A stretch of DNA of 55,404 nucleotides from an uncultured Christensenellaceae bacterium (GTDB lineage Bacteria > Bacillota > Clostridia > Christensenellales > Borkfalkiaceae). Both the position numbers and the translations under genes were made by a program. Where the stretch lies: positions 1 through 55,404 of the forward strand of contig CAJUKK010000013.1 in assembly GCA_910586985.1 (NCBI GenBank). The letters run 5' to 3'. The notes beneath the pieces were generated by a model that saw nothing but the letters and a program-made list of their open reading frames with translations, was not told where the DNA came from and ran no database searches. Below, piece after piece: positions 18,049-26,486 of the stretch (positions are counted from its first letter, which is position 1; every line of letters starts with the position of its first letter).

Positions 18049-18077
18049 ATTTTATACCAAACGAAAAAGTCTGTCAA
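18049..18077 (-). promoter_or_regulatory. Promoter of the ruvC operon
   Basis: TTGACA (18072-18077) and TAAAAT (18049-18054) are 17 bp apart on the minus strand. The -10 box ends 6 nt from the ruvC ATG, so transcription should begin at or next to the start codon. Confidence 0.65.
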
Positions 18078-18137
18078 GAAGAACGGCTTTGTTTCAGCGC
18101 ATTTGTTTAAAAGATAAAAAACAAATCATATAAAAGC

Positions 18138-18166
18138 TTGATTATTTTTGCGTTTTCGTGTATAAT
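18138..18166 (+). promoter_or_regulatory. Promoter of argH
   Basis: TTGATT (18138-18143) and TATAAT (18161-18166), 17-bp spacer. The leader is short with GAGGT before the argH ATG. No ArgR box is obvious by eye. Confidence 0.7.
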
Positions 18167-18196
18167 CATACAATACAATCACCGAGGTAACAACAC

Positions 18197-19570
18197 ATGA
18201 AATTATGGGAAGGCAGATTTGACAATCCGACGGCTGCGGATGCGGACGAATTTAACGAGTCGCTCTCGTTCGATAAAAAACTCTATCGCGCGGATATCAC
18301 CGCATCGATCGCGCACGCAACCATGCTCGGCAAATGCGGCGTGATTTTGGAGGACGAGGCAAATTCAATCGTCGAAGGATTAAACGGAATTTTAAGCGAT
18401 ATCGAGGCAGGCAGCATACAAATTGCCGGCGCCGAGGACATCCACTCCTTTGTCGAGACAGAGCTTGTAGCGCGTATCGGTCAGGTGGGCAAAAAACTGC
18501 ACACCGCGCGCTCCCGCAACGATCAGGTGGCGACGGACATGCGCATTTACGTACGCGAAAGCACAAAACGCACAAAAAAGCTTTTGCTCGGACTGTTAGA
18601 CGCGCTCTGCCGTCAGGCGTATCTGAATATCAATTACATTATGCCGGGATTCACGCATTTGAGAAAGGCGCAACCTATAAACTGCGCGCAATACTTTAAC
18701 GCCTATTCGGAAATGTTTCTGCGCGATCTCGAACGTTTCGACGAGAGCGAACGGCGCGTAAACGTTATGCCGCTCGGCAGCGCCGCGCTTGCGGGAACGA
18801 GTTACCCCATCGATCGCGAAATCACAAAAAACTTGTTAGGGTTTGCCGAGGTTTCGCAAAACTCCCTCGACGCCGTATCCGATCGCGACTTTATTGCAGA
18901 ATATATCTTCTGCGCGTCGCTTACGATGGCGCACCTCTCGCGCCTTTGCGAAGACACCATACTCTATTCCTCGGAAGAATTCGGATACTGGATTATTCCC
19001 GACGAGTATTCGACGGGTTCCTCCATCATGCCGCAAAAGAAAAATCCCGATATTCCCGAACTTGTGCGCGGAAAAACGGGGCGGGTATACGGACATCTGA
19101 CGGGTATCCTTACCATGATGAAGGGACTTCCCCTCGCCTACAACAAGGACTATCAGGAGGATAAGGAGGCGTTTTTCGACACCGAGACGACGCTCAACCG
19201 TTGCATCTCCATCTATACCGCACTGATTGCCAATTTAAAGCTGAATACAAACGCCATGTACGAAGCGGCGGGCAAAGGTTTTTCGACGGCGACGGACGTT
19301 GCAGATTATCTCGCGAAAAAGGGAGTTCCCTTCCGCGACGCGCACGCGATCACGGGCAAACTTGTCCGCTATTGCATTGCCGAAAACAAAGATTTTCTGG
19401 GGCTCACGCTCGACGAATTCAAAAACATTTCCCAATCGTTCGAGCGGGACGTTCTCGGCGTTGTTACGGTACGTTCTTCCGCCGAATCGCGCGCAAGCGT
19501 CGGAGGATCGTCTTTAAAAGCGGCGCGCGCGGGACTTGCGAGCATTAAACGCCGTCTGAAAAAGTACTGA
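18197..19570 (+). CDS. argH: Argininosuccinate lyase
   Basis: The 457-aa cytoplasmic enzyme splits argininosuccinate into arginine and fumarate, the last arginine step. Family motifs are present: LWEGRF at the start, DIHSFVETEL, TARSRNDQVATDMR (about 110), PGFTHLRKAQPI (about 155), and the signature loop GSSIMPQKKNPD (about 278) with the catalytic Ser. Length is normal. It is a single gene with its own promoter and terminator; argG, its usual partner, is not in the window. Confidence 0.97.
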   Translation: MKLWEGRFDNPTAADADEFNESLSFDKKLYRADITASIAHATMLGKCGVILEDEANSIVEGLNGILSDIEAGSIQIAGAEDIHSFVETELVARIGQVGKKLHTARSRNDQVATDMRIYVRESTKRTKKLLLGLLDALCRQAYLNINYIMPGFTHLRKAQPINCAQYFNAYSEMFLRDLERFDESERRVNVMPLGSAALAGTSYPIDREITKNLLGFAEVSQNSLDAVSDRDFIAEYIFCASLTMAHLSRLCEDTILYSSEEFGYWIIPDEYSTGSSIMPQKKNPDIPELVRGKTGRVYGHLTGILTMMKGLPLAYNKDYQEDKEAFFDTETTLNRCISIYTALIANLKLNTNAMYEAAGKGFSTATDVADYLAKKGVPFRDAHAITGKLVRYCIAENKDFLGLTLDEFKNISQSFERDVLGVVTVRSSAESRASVGGSSLKAARAGLASIKRRLKKY

Positions 19571-19605
19571 GTGATTTACGAACATGGAATCCGCCCATAT
19601 TGGTA

Positions 19606-19635
19606 AAAAGCTCCGCAAAACGCGGAGCTTTTTTT
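19606..19635 (+). terminator. argH terminator
   Basis: AAAGCTCCGC / GCGGAGCTTT arms with a short loop, followed by a run of T. It also abuts the 3' end of the converging small membrane-protein gene. Confidence 0.85.
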
Positions 19636-19891
19636 ATTTTTCTTCGGGGTGTGTCTTATAATATTTTTCTTTTCGCCTCTCCTCAATCCTGTTCCCGAGT
19701 TTTTCTCTTGCCATGCCGACAATTCCGCCGACAAACCCGCCTAAAATCAAAATACCGCCAAGAATCAAAAGGACAAACGAGACATTATAAAGCGTGCTGT
19801 CTATTGCGGTTGCCTGCACCATCAGCCACGTCGTTAAAACCCAGAAGGAAATGCCGAACACCATCAACAATACCGATAATTTAAAATTCAT
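19634..19891 (-). CDS. Small two-helix membrane protein, paralog A
   Basis: An 85-aa hypothetical protein. Two hydrophobic segments (LLMVFGISFWVLTTWLMV and VSFVLLILGGILILGGFVGG) are followed by a highly charged tail ending RRKEKYYKTHPEEK. The last 27 residues are the same as in the 80-aa protein at 20417-20659, and the DNA of the last 84 bp differs at only two positions I could see. The upstream AACGAGGAGTTTTTTT sequence provides a ribosome-binding site. Family unknown; it is one member of a local array of small membrane paralogs. Confidence 0.65.
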   Translation of the reverse strand: MNFKLSVLLMVFGISFWVLTTWLMVQATAIDSTLYNVSFVLLILGGILILGGFVGGIVGMAREKLGNRIEERRKEKYYKTHPEEK

Positions 19892-19911
19892 AAAAAAACT
19901 CCTCGTTCTTT

Positions 19912-20112
19912 TTATTTTATAATATAATCCAATTCAACATTATCGGTACCACGTTTATAACAACAAAACGCGAACCTTTTAGCCAACCCAAAAAAAACCA
20001 GAAAGACTACTAATCCCGTAAGATTATCGCCGACGAAGAATAATAAAAACGCATTAAACGCAATCAATGTTAAACCCGTCAATACCTACATTATCGCTTT
20101 ATTTAATTTCAT
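19912..20112 (-). pseudogene. Small membrane paralog B with an amber codon
   Basis: A 67-codon frame begins with ATG at 20110-20112, behind AGAGGTGATAC. It reads MKLNKAIM, then TAG (20086-20088), then a two-helix sequence starting VLTGLTLIAFNAFLLFF and ending TDNVELDYIIK before a TAA. Apart from codon 9 the gene is intact, so the damage looks recent. The last 22 codons recur as a fragment at 20347-20415. I saw no alternative start after the stop with a ribosome-binding site. Confidence 0.65.
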
Positions 20113-20124
20113 GTATCACCTCTT

Positions 20125-20325
20125 CTATTTACGTTTTCTCTTATGCTCTGTTAATAGCTCAACAACGCAAAGGACGATTCCGACAAGCATACTAACAGTA
20201 CCAAATGAAAGTAATACAACGAAAGCGTAGTCTCCATCATGCCCGAAGAAGTGCAACATTGCAAATCCCCACATCCAAAATAACATCCCTAAAAAGTTTA
20301 ACAATACTGATATTTTATAATTCAT
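20125..20325 (-). CDS. Small two-helix membrane protein, paralog C
   Basis: A 66-aa hypothetical protein with hydrophobic segments around residues 5-25 and 33-55 and a basic end (TEHKRKRK). The N-terminus (MNYKISVLLNFLGMLFW) is clearly related to paralog A (MNFKLSVLLMVFGISFW). A GAGGGG-type site precedes the ATG. It has no recognised family and lacks the long charged tail of A and D. Confidence 0.6.
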   Translation of the reverse strand: MNYKISVLLNFLGMLFWMWGFAMLHFFGHDGDYAFVVLLSFGTVSMLVGIVLCVVELLTEHKRKRK

Positions 20326-20346
20326 AAGAATACCCCTCGCTCTTTT

Positions 20347-20415
20347 TTATTTAATAATATAATCCAATTCAACATTATCGGTACTACGTTTATAACAACA
20401 AAACGCGAACCTTTT
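20347..20415 (-). pseudogene. 3' fragment of a paralog-B-like gene
   Basis: Twenty-two codons reading from KRFAFCCYKR to ELDYIIK plus stop are the same as the end of the pseudogene at 19912-20112 except one Gly-to-Ser change. They follow directly after the stop of paralog D. This is a leftover from tandem duplication and deletion. Confidence 0.6.
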
Positions 20416-20416
20416 T

Positions 20417-20659
20417 TTATTTTTCTTCGGGGTGTGTCTTATAATATTTTTCTTTTCGCCTCTCCTCGATCCTGTTCCCGAGCTTTTCTCTTGCCATGCC
20501 GAGCCAACCGCCAATCACGCCGATCAGCATCAACAAAATCGCCAATCCTAAACTGATGATAAGAACAAGCCCTTGTCCTGTAATGAGCGATAGAAAAAGT
20601 CCGATCGTACTTATCAAAATACCCGTCATCAACCAAATTACAGATGCTCTAAAACTCAT
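20417..20659 (-). CDS. Small two-helix membrane protein, paralog D
   Basis: An 80-aa hypothetical protein with two hydrophobic stretches (VIWLMTGILISTIGLFLSLI and VLIISLGLAILLMLIGVIGG), then the charged tail GMAREKLGNRIEERRKEK... shared with paralog A. ATG at 20659 follows GGGAGGGCAAT. The hydrophobic parts of A and D differ while the tails are nearly the same in DNA, which points to gene conversion or a swapped tail. Confidence 0.65.
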   Translation of the reverse strand: MSFRASVIWLMTGILISTIGLFLSLITGQGLVLIISLGLAILLMLIGVIGGWLGMAREKLGNRIEERRKEKYYKTHPEEK

Positions 20660-20674
20660 ATTGCCCTCCCAAAA

Positions 20675-21547
20675 TTAATAATATATTGGCATATTTATGC
20701 CACGATAATCCGAATGTCCCTTCTCAATGGTTGTATCAAACGAAACCCCATATGCACCTACGGAAACACTGATGTCTTCAACAATATAGAATTTCTTATG
20801 CGAATATGCTCCTTGTATATGCGCATCTGTATTAAATAATGAATAACGTGTATACATTGCTGCACTCATTGACATCTCATAATGATGGGTTTGATCAATA
20901 TTAGGTTGATCCGGCGCCGCTAAGGCAAATCTTAAAATTACACTACCCAAATCCCCGCTATAATCAAGTTTTATTTTGTCGGTATCGCAACAATGGTAAC
21001 TATCATATCCTACTTCCCCTTTTTTAATAGAGTTAGTAATTCCATAGCGATTCACATATGCTCCGATACTTGTAGTCTCCAATATATAAAATTGGTAATT
21101 TCCACTATCTTTATATGTAATCATCGGAACGGCTTAAAGCGTTTACCATCTGCGCACGGGAAATATTTTCATTCTCGCCATTGATAGTCGCTATGTAATT
21201 CGTCGTCTGCGTGCATTCCGTGTAATCAAATACCTCTAAAAGTTTGTCTTTCTCCATTGCGTCAATTTGATCTTCCGGTACGCCCATGCTTTTATAGAGC
21301 AATTTCGCCCGCGCCTCTTCGGACAAACGATAATTCCGTGCAAGCGTATTTTTGTATTCTGCAACATTGCGATAAACCGTCGTTTCGCTCCCGTCTGTCT
21401 CAACACTACGGGATACCGCAACAATCCTGTCCGCCAACCGCTCGGCACTACTTAATTGCATTGCTCTGCCGTAACCGCATTCCCGCACATGCATGCGCCG
21501 CTCATAGCAACCATCGCAGCCACAAAAGTTACTAACCCCTTTTTCAT
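20675..21547 (-). pseudogene. Secreted protein gene broken by two frameshifts
   Basis: ATG at 21545-21547, behind AAGGAGGAATTATT, begins a signal-peptide-like sequence (MKKGLVTFVAAMVAMSG...NAVTA) that runs into TAA after about 30 codons. The natural continuation, LSSAERLADRIVAVSRSVE, is one frame over (to 21111). A second break near 21111-21124 joins it to a frame reading DSGNYQFYILETTSIGAYVN through to 20675. The three frames together would give an exported protein of about 285 residues of unknown family. It could instead be two coupled genes, but the lone signal peptide argues for one damaged gene. Confidence 0.55.
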
Positions 21548-21561
21548 AATAATTCCTCCTT

Positions 21562-21573
21562 GAATGATCATTC
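21562..21573. promoter_or_regulatory. Palindrome GAATGATCATTC upstream of the broken secreted gene
   Basis: A perfect 12-bp palindrome lies 15 nt upstream of the start codon, followed by a second partial copy (ATAATCATTCATTA, 21577-21590). It looks like an operator, but no regulator can be named. Confidence 0.35.
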
Positions 21574-21765
21574 TAATAATCATTCATTAACAATATTCTA
21601 TCACTTAAAAAATGTTTTGTCAATATTTTCCAAAAAATAATCAATATTATCACAATTTCCTTTTCGTCAAATTCTGTTGAAAAATATTAAAGTTGCATAA
21701 AATTTTTTCGATTTTGTATAATTGTACATTTTTAATGCATTTTTTTGCAAATTCCTTGCATTTGC

Positions 21766-21794
21766 TTGACAAAATATAAATCTTACCGTATAAT
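21766..21794 (+). promoter_or_regulatory. Promoter of ilvB-ilvN-ilvD
   Basis: Perfect consensus TTGACA (21766-21771) and TATAAT (21789-21794) with a 17-bp spacer. The leader is only about 25 nt, so there is no room for a T-box or leader-peptide attenuator. Confidence 0.85.
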
Positions 21795-21824
21795 TAAAAG
21801 AACTACACTCACGGAGACAGAGTT

Positions 21825-23483
21825 ATGGAAAGAATCGGAGCAGAAATTCTAATCGAATGCCTTAAAGAACAGGGTGTTGACACGGTATTCGGCTATCCGG
21901 GAGGCACGGTGCTCGACATTTACGACGCGCTCTACCGCGACGGAACGATCAACCACGTGATTACGGCGCACGAACAGGGTGCAGCGCACGCGGCGGACGG
22001 CTACGCGCGCGTAACGGGTAAAACAGGCGTCGTAATCGCAACGAGCGGACCGGGAGCGACCAACCTCGTTACGGGCATTGCGACGGCGTTTATGGACTCC
22101 ATCCCCGTTGTGGCGATTACGGGCAACGTCGGCATCAACATGCTCGGACGCGATTCCTTTCAGGAGATCGACATTACGGGCATCACCGTACCCATTACCA
22201 AACACAATTTTATCGTAAAAGACGTAAAAGACCTTGCGGAGATCGTCCGCGAGGCGTTTGCGATCGCCAACACGGGCAGAAAAGGACCCGTCCTAATCGA
22301 TATTTTAAAAAATGTTCAGATTGCGCCTGCGGAATACCTCCCCGCAACGCCGCGTGAGATGAAACATAAACCGCTCCCCGCAGAGGCGCTCAAAGCGGCG
22401 GCGGACGCGCTCAACGGCTGCGAACGCCCGATCGTTATGGCGGGCGGCGGCGCAATCGCTTCGAACGCAAGCGAGGAAATTAAAATGCTTGCCGAAAAAC
22501 TGAACGCGCCCGTCGTATCCACCCTCATGGGACTAGGCGCGTTCCCTGCGTCCCACCTGCTCAACCTCGGCATGATGGGCATGCACGGCACGCACGCCGC
22601 GGCAAAAGCGTGTATGGAGAGCGACTGTATTCTCGCGATCGGCACGCGCTTTTCCGACCGCGTCGCCTTAAACCGTGATAAATTCGCAAAAGATAAAACC
22701 GTTATACAGATCGACATCGACGATGCGGAAATGGGCAAAAACGTTGCGGCGACGCATACCGTTCTCGGCGACGTGAAGGAGGCGTTAAAGACGCTGCTCC
22801 CCCTGCTTATTCCGGTAAAAGAGCGTGCGTTTGCACAGAAAGTCACCTCGTACAAGACGGAGGAGAAGAAATCGGCGGGCATTTCCGAACTCGGGCATAA
22901 AATCCTGACCGAGGCGGCAAAGCTCGCGCCGAAAGAGAGCGTCGTCGTTACAGACGTAGGACAGCACCAGATGTGGACGGCTCAGCACTACCCCATCGAA
23001 AAACCGCGCACCATATGCACGAGCGGGGGGTTAGGCACGATGGGTTACGGATTCGGCGCGGCGATCGGCGCGGCGTTCGGCTCGAAAAAACACGTTGTAC
23101 TCGTTACGGGCGACGGTTCGTTCAATATGAATTTAAACGAACTCTCGACGGCGGTCACCCAGAACCTGCCCATCACGATTTTACTCATGAACAACCGCGC
23201 ACTCGGCATGGTACGCCAATGGCAGAAACTATTTTACGGCAGCCGTTTTTCACAGACGGTCGTCAATAAAAAGACGGATTACGTAAAATTTGCCGAGAGT
23301 TTCGGTGCAAAGGGACTGCGCATTACCAAGGCGGAAGAGGTTGCGCCCGTACTCAAGGAGGCTTTTTCCACGCCTTCGCCCGTGCTCGTGGACTGCGTAA
23401 TCAGCGAGGACGAAAACGTGTTGCCCATGATCAAACCGGGGCAGACTTACGATACGATCATCACCAAGTGGGAGGACAGATAA
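21825..23483 (+). CDS. ilvB: Acetolactate synthase, large catalytic subunit
   Basis: The 552-aa thiamine-diphosphate enzyme condenses pyruvate with pyruvate or 2-ketobutyrate, the first common step of valine, leucine and isoleucine synthesis. The N-terminal domain has FGYPGGTVLDIYDAL and AHEQGAAHAADGYAR with the catalytic Glu near residue 50. The C-terminal TPP site has VTGDGSFNMNLNEL and MNNRALGMVRQWQ. FAD-binding central region is present. ATG at 21825 follows GGAGACAGAGTT. It is joined directly to ilvN, whose ATG immediately follows the TAA. Confidence 0.97.
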   Translation: MERIGAEILIECLKEQGVDTVFGYPGGTVLDIYDALYRDGTINHVITAHEQGAAHAADGYARVTGKTGVVIATSGPGATNLVTGIATAFMDSIPVVAITGNVGINMLGRDSFQEIDITGITVPITKHNFIVKDVKDLAEIVREAFAIANTGRKGPVLIDILKNVQIAPAEYLPATPREMKHKPLPAEALKAAADALNGCERPIVMAGGGAIASNASEEIKMLAEKLNAPVVSTLMGLGAFPASHLLNLGMMGMHGTHAAAKACMESDCILAIGTRFSDRVALNRDKFAKDKTVIQIDIDDAEMGKNVAATHTVLGDVKEALKTLLPLLIPVKERAFAQKVTSYKTEEKKSAGISELGHKILTEAAKLAPKESVVVTDVGQHQMWTAQHYPIEKPRTICTSGGLGTMGYGFGAAIGAAFGSKKHVVLVTGDGSFNMNLNELSTAVTQNLPITILLMNNRALGMVRQWQKLFYGSRFSQTVVNKKTDYVKFAESFGAKGLRITKAEEVAPVLKEAFSTPSPVLVDCVISEDENVLPMIKPGQTYDTIITKWEDR

Positions 23484-23999
23484 ATGAACCAATATACGAT
23501 TGCCGCGCTCGTCTCCAATAAGAGCGGCGTTCTGACCCGCGTCTCCTCGATGTTTGCCCGCCGCGGCTATAACATCGAATCCATTTCCGCGTGCAAGACG
23601 GAAGACCCTACCCTCTCGCGGCTCACCATCGTTTTGAACGGCGACGACTATATCCTCGAACAGATGACCAAACAGATGGATAAGCTCATTGACGTAAAGA
23701 AAATCAAACAGGTCGAGGAGGACGCCGTTTACCGTGAACTCTTGCTTGTAAAGCTCAAAACCGACGCAAGCAAACGTAGCGAAATTTTCGAACTGTGCCA
23801 GATCTTCCGCGCAAAGATCGTAGACGTCTCTCCCGAAACGACCATGCTCGAACTTTCGGGCAAACCGGTAAAACTCGACGGATTCGTCAACATGCTCATG
23901 CCCTACGGCATTATCGAGCTTGCGCGGACGGGCGTTACCGCAATCTCGCGCGGGACAAAGTGCATCCGCGACGAGGCGGACTATAAGGAGAAGATCTGA
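23484..23999 (+). CDS. ilvN: Acetolactate synthase, small regulatory subunit
   Basis: The 171-aa subunit gives feedback control by branched-chain amino acids. It has an N-terminal ACT domain (YTIAALVSNKSGVLTRVSSM, then RRGYNIESISA) and a C-terminal regulatory domain of about 80 residues ending ARTGVTAISRGTKCI. Length is typical of IlvN/IlvH. It abuts ilvB and overlaps ilvD by one base (TGATG). Confidence 0.96.
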   Translation: MNQYTIAALVSNKSGVLTRVSSMFARRGYNIESISACKTEDPTLSRLTIVLNGDDYILEQMTKQMDKLIDVKKIKQVEEDAVYRELLLVKLKTDASKRSEIFELCQIFRAKIVDVSPETTMLELSGKPVKLDGFVNMLMPYGIIELARTGVTAISRGTKCIRDEADYKEKI

Positions 24000-25663
24000 T
24001 GGCAAACACCTTTTCAGACGGCAGCCATATGTCCGCACAGCGTTCGTTACTGCGCGCCCTCGGCTGGTCGGACAGCGAGATGAAAAAACCGATCGTCGGA
24101 ATTATTTCGGCGCAGAGCGACATTATTCCCGGTCATATGCACCTGAACGAGATCGCGCGGGCGGTCTCCGACGGCGTGCTCGCCGCGGGCGGAAAACCCG
24201 TCGTCGTCCCCTCGATCGGCGTATGCGACGGCATTGCAATGGGGCATAGAGGAATGAAGTATTCCCTGCCCTCGCGCGAGGTGATCGCCGACAGCGCGGA
24301 AATTTTATGTCTTGCGCACGCGTTCGACGCAGTCGTCTTCGTCGGCAACTGCGATAAAATTATCCCCGGAATGCTCATGGGCGCGGTGAGGGTGAATATC
24401 CCCGCGGCGTTCGTTTCGGGCGGGCCAATGCTCGCGGGACGAAAGGACAAAAAAAAGCTCTCCCTCTCCTCTATGTTCGAGGCGGTCGGCTCTTATACCT
24501 CGGGCAAAATCGACGAATCCGAACTCAACCGGTTCGAATGCACCGCCTGCCCCTCGTGCGGGTCGTGCTCGGGCATGTTTACGGCAAACTCCATGAACTG
24601 CCTTTTAGAGGCGCTCGGCATGGCGCTCCCCGGAAACGGAACCATCCCCGCCGTATACTCCGCAAGGCTTGCTCTTGCAAAGCGCACGGGCGAAGCGGTA
24701 ATGGAACTGTACGAAAACAATGTGCGCCCGCGCGATATTTTAACGCCCGCCGCGCTTAAAAACGCCGAATGCGTGGATATGGCGATCGGCGCCTCCTCTA
24801 ATTCCGTACTCCATCTGCTGGCTCTTGCGAGCGAGTTAGGATTTTCGAAAGAACAGATTTCCGTCGATACCATGGACGAAATCTCCAAAAAGACGCCCAA
24901 TCTCTGCCGCCTTGCACCTGCCGGTGACAGCTATATAGAGGAGCTGGACGAGGCGGGCGGTATTTCCGCAGTAATCCGATCGCTGATCGACGCAAACCTC
25001 TTTGACGGAACGACGGCGACTGTTGCGGGCGTAACGCAGGCGCAACTCACGAAAAACGCAAAGGTTTTGGACGAGAATATTATCCGACCCGTATCCAACC
25101 CATACTCGGACTACGGCGGACTTGCGGTGCTCAAAGGCAACCTTGCAAAGGACGGCGCGGTTGTAAAAAAGAGCGCGGTCGATCCCAGAATGTACCGCCA
25201 CAGCGGAAAAACGCGCGTGTACGATTCGGAAGAAGAGGCGATGGCGGCAATCTCGGGCAATCTGATCCGCGCGGGAGACGTGGTCGTAATCCGCTATGAG
25301 GGTCCGAAGGGCGGCCCCGGAATGCGCGAGATGCTCTCCCCTACCTCGTCGATCATCGGCGCGGGATTGGGCGATACCGTCGCGCTCATTACCGACGGAA
25401 GGTTTTCGGGCGCGACGCGGGGAGCTGCGATCGGGCACGTTTGCCCCGAGGCGGCAGCGGGCGGCGTGATCGGGATTGTGGAAGAGGGAGATATCATCGA
25501 TATCGATATCGAAAAAGGCGAAATAAATTTGCGCGTTCCCGAAGAGGAGATCGCGCGGCGGTTAAAGAACTTTGTACCCAAAGAAAAACCCGCCGAAGGT
25601 TATTTAAAACGTTACCGTGAATTGGTAACCTCTGCCTCGGAGGGGGCAATATTCAGAAAGTAA
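23999..25663 (+). CDS. ilvD: Dihydroxy-acid dehydratase
   Basis: The 554-aa Fe-S enzyme dehydrates 2,3-dihydroxy-isovalerate and -methylvalerate. Cluster ligands are visible in VGNCDKIIPGM and CPSCGSCSGMFTANSMNCL, and the C-terminal signature in LITDGRFSGATRGAAIGH. Length is standard. ilvC, which should act just before it, is not in the cluster and must be elsewhere. The coding sequence ends 7 nt before the first 203-bp repeat. Confidence 0.97.
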   Translation: MANTFSDGSHMSAQRSLLRALGWSDSEMKKPIVGIISAQSDIIPGHMHLNEIARAVSDGVLAAGGKPVVVPSIGVCDGIAMGHRGMKYSLPSREVIADSAEILCLAHAFDAVVFVGNCDKIIPGMLMGAVRVNIPAAFVSGGPMLAGRKDKKKLSLSSMFEAVGSYTSGKIDESELNRFECTACPSCGSCSGMFTANSMNCLLEALGMALPGNGTIPAVYSARLALAKRTGEAVMELYENNVRPRDILTPAALKNAECVDMAIGASSNSVLHLLALASELGFSKEQISVDTMDEISKKTPNLCRLAPAGDSYIEELDEAGGISAVIRSLIDANLFDGTTATVAGVTQAQLTKNAKVLDENIIRPVSNPYSDYGGLAVLKGNLAKDGAVVKKSAVDPRMYRHSGKTRVYDSEEEAMAAISGNLIRAGDVVVIRYEGPKGGPGMREMLSPTSSIIGAGLGDTVALITDGRFSGATRGAAIGHVCPEAAAGGVIGIVEEGDIIDIDIEKGEINLRVPEEEIARRLKNFVPKEKPAEGYLKRYRELVTSASEGAIFRK

Positions 25664-25670
25664 AACTTTA

Positions 25671-25873
25671 TTCACAAGATTTGTTGCTCTACGCCTTGTT
25701 GCCTCGCTATGCTCGGCAAGAGCGCATTCGCTCCACGAGTTGCGCTCATGCGTCGAAGGCGTTTCGTAATGCAACAAATCTTCGTGATTGCTGAGGTCGC
25801 GAAAGCGCTTTACGCCCGAAGTCAATTCGCGCTACGCTTTCCGACATCAACCGTCGCAGCGTCCCGCGACGGG
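25671..25873. repeat. 203-bp structured repeat, copy 1
   Basis: Direct repeat of 25921-26123, offset exactly 250 bp, with two mismatches. It contains nested inverted repeats: CACAAGATTTGTTGC (25673-25687) pairs with 25771-25786, ACGCCTT with AAGGCGT, TTGCC with GGCAA, and GAGCG with CGCTC. A second module has GAAAGCG/CGCTTTC and CCGTCGC/GCGACGG. It is a folding element, not a gene; an open frame across it encodes no recognisable protein. Confidence 0.85.
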
Positions 25874-25920
25874 ATTATAATAAGTGATTTTCGAAAGTAT
25901 TATTCACAAGATTTGTTGTG

Positions 25921-26123
25921 TTCACAAGATTTGTTGCTCTACGCCTTGTTGCCTCGCTATGCTCGGCAAGAGCGCATTCGCTCCACGAGTTGCGCTCATG
26001 CGTCGAAGGCGTTTCGTAATGCAACAAATCTTCGTGATTGCTGAGGTCGCGAAAGCGCTTTACGCCCGAAGTCAATTCGCGCTACGCTTTCCGGTATCAA
26101 CCGTCGCAGCGTCCCGCGACGGA
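25921..26123. repeat. 203-bp structured repeat, copy 2
   Basis: Second copy of the element at 25671-25873, with two adjacent substitutions near the middle of its last third. It is preceded by an extra copy of only the first 16 bases (TTCACAAGATTTGTTG, starting at 25903). The 47-bp spacer between the copies, with this partial third start, suggests unequal recombination or repeated insertion at the same site. Confidence 0.85.
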
Positions 26124-26198
26124 ATGAGTTGCGGTCGAAAAAGAACGCAACCGAATAAACGAAACTTTAAATTTGCGGAACGGTTTACCGTTCCGCTT

Positions 26199-26471
26199 TT
26201 ATCTGTCGCCGAAAATATCCATTCCCATGATAATGCCGCAACGGAATCCCTCTGCAAAATATCGATCGCTTTCCTCCGCGTTTAAATCGTCGAGCGCGCT
26301 TTTCGTTTCGTTATACATTTTTACCTGTTCGGGCGTAAGAGTTTTGATAAATTCTTTGTCCTTTTTTACGACTTCATCTAATATCTTTATTCCCTCTTCA
26401 CTGTTCCACTTAACTTCCGTCTGCTCCTGTAATCCATAATACATCTGCATTATCATTGATTTGATATCCAT
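26199..26471 (-). CDS. Small DUF6809-like protein
   Basis: A 90-aa, acidic, helical protein with no membrane segment. The first part has LQEQTEVKW and a helix-turn-helix-like spacing of hydrophobics; the end reads YFAEGFRCGIIMGMDIF. That end and the size recall DUF6809, a family of small clostridial proteins of unknown function; the match is from memory. ATG at 26471 follows TTTGGAGGTATTT, while the longer open frame starts in the promoter. It diverges from an XRE regulator and its promoter holds three copies of one operator, so it is almost certainly that regulator's target. Confidence 0.65.
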   Translation of the reverse strand: MDIKSMIMQMYYGLQEQTEVKWNSEEGIKILDEVVKKDKEFIKTLTPEQVKMYNETKSALDDLNAEESDRYFAEGFRCGIIMGMDIFGDR

Positions 26472-26486
26472 AAATACCTCCAAACA

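Noticed and set aside
21574..21824. T-box or peptide-leader attenuator before ilvB
   Set aside because: The consensus promoter leaves a leader of only about 25 nt, with no terminator hairpin.
25604..26075. Open frames on the minus strand across both 203-bp repeats (about 66-73 codons, beginning MTSGVKRFRDLSNHED)
   Set aside because: They arise from the repeat itself, lack ribosome-binding sites, and diverge as soon as the repeat ends. The folding of the DNA explains the sequence better.
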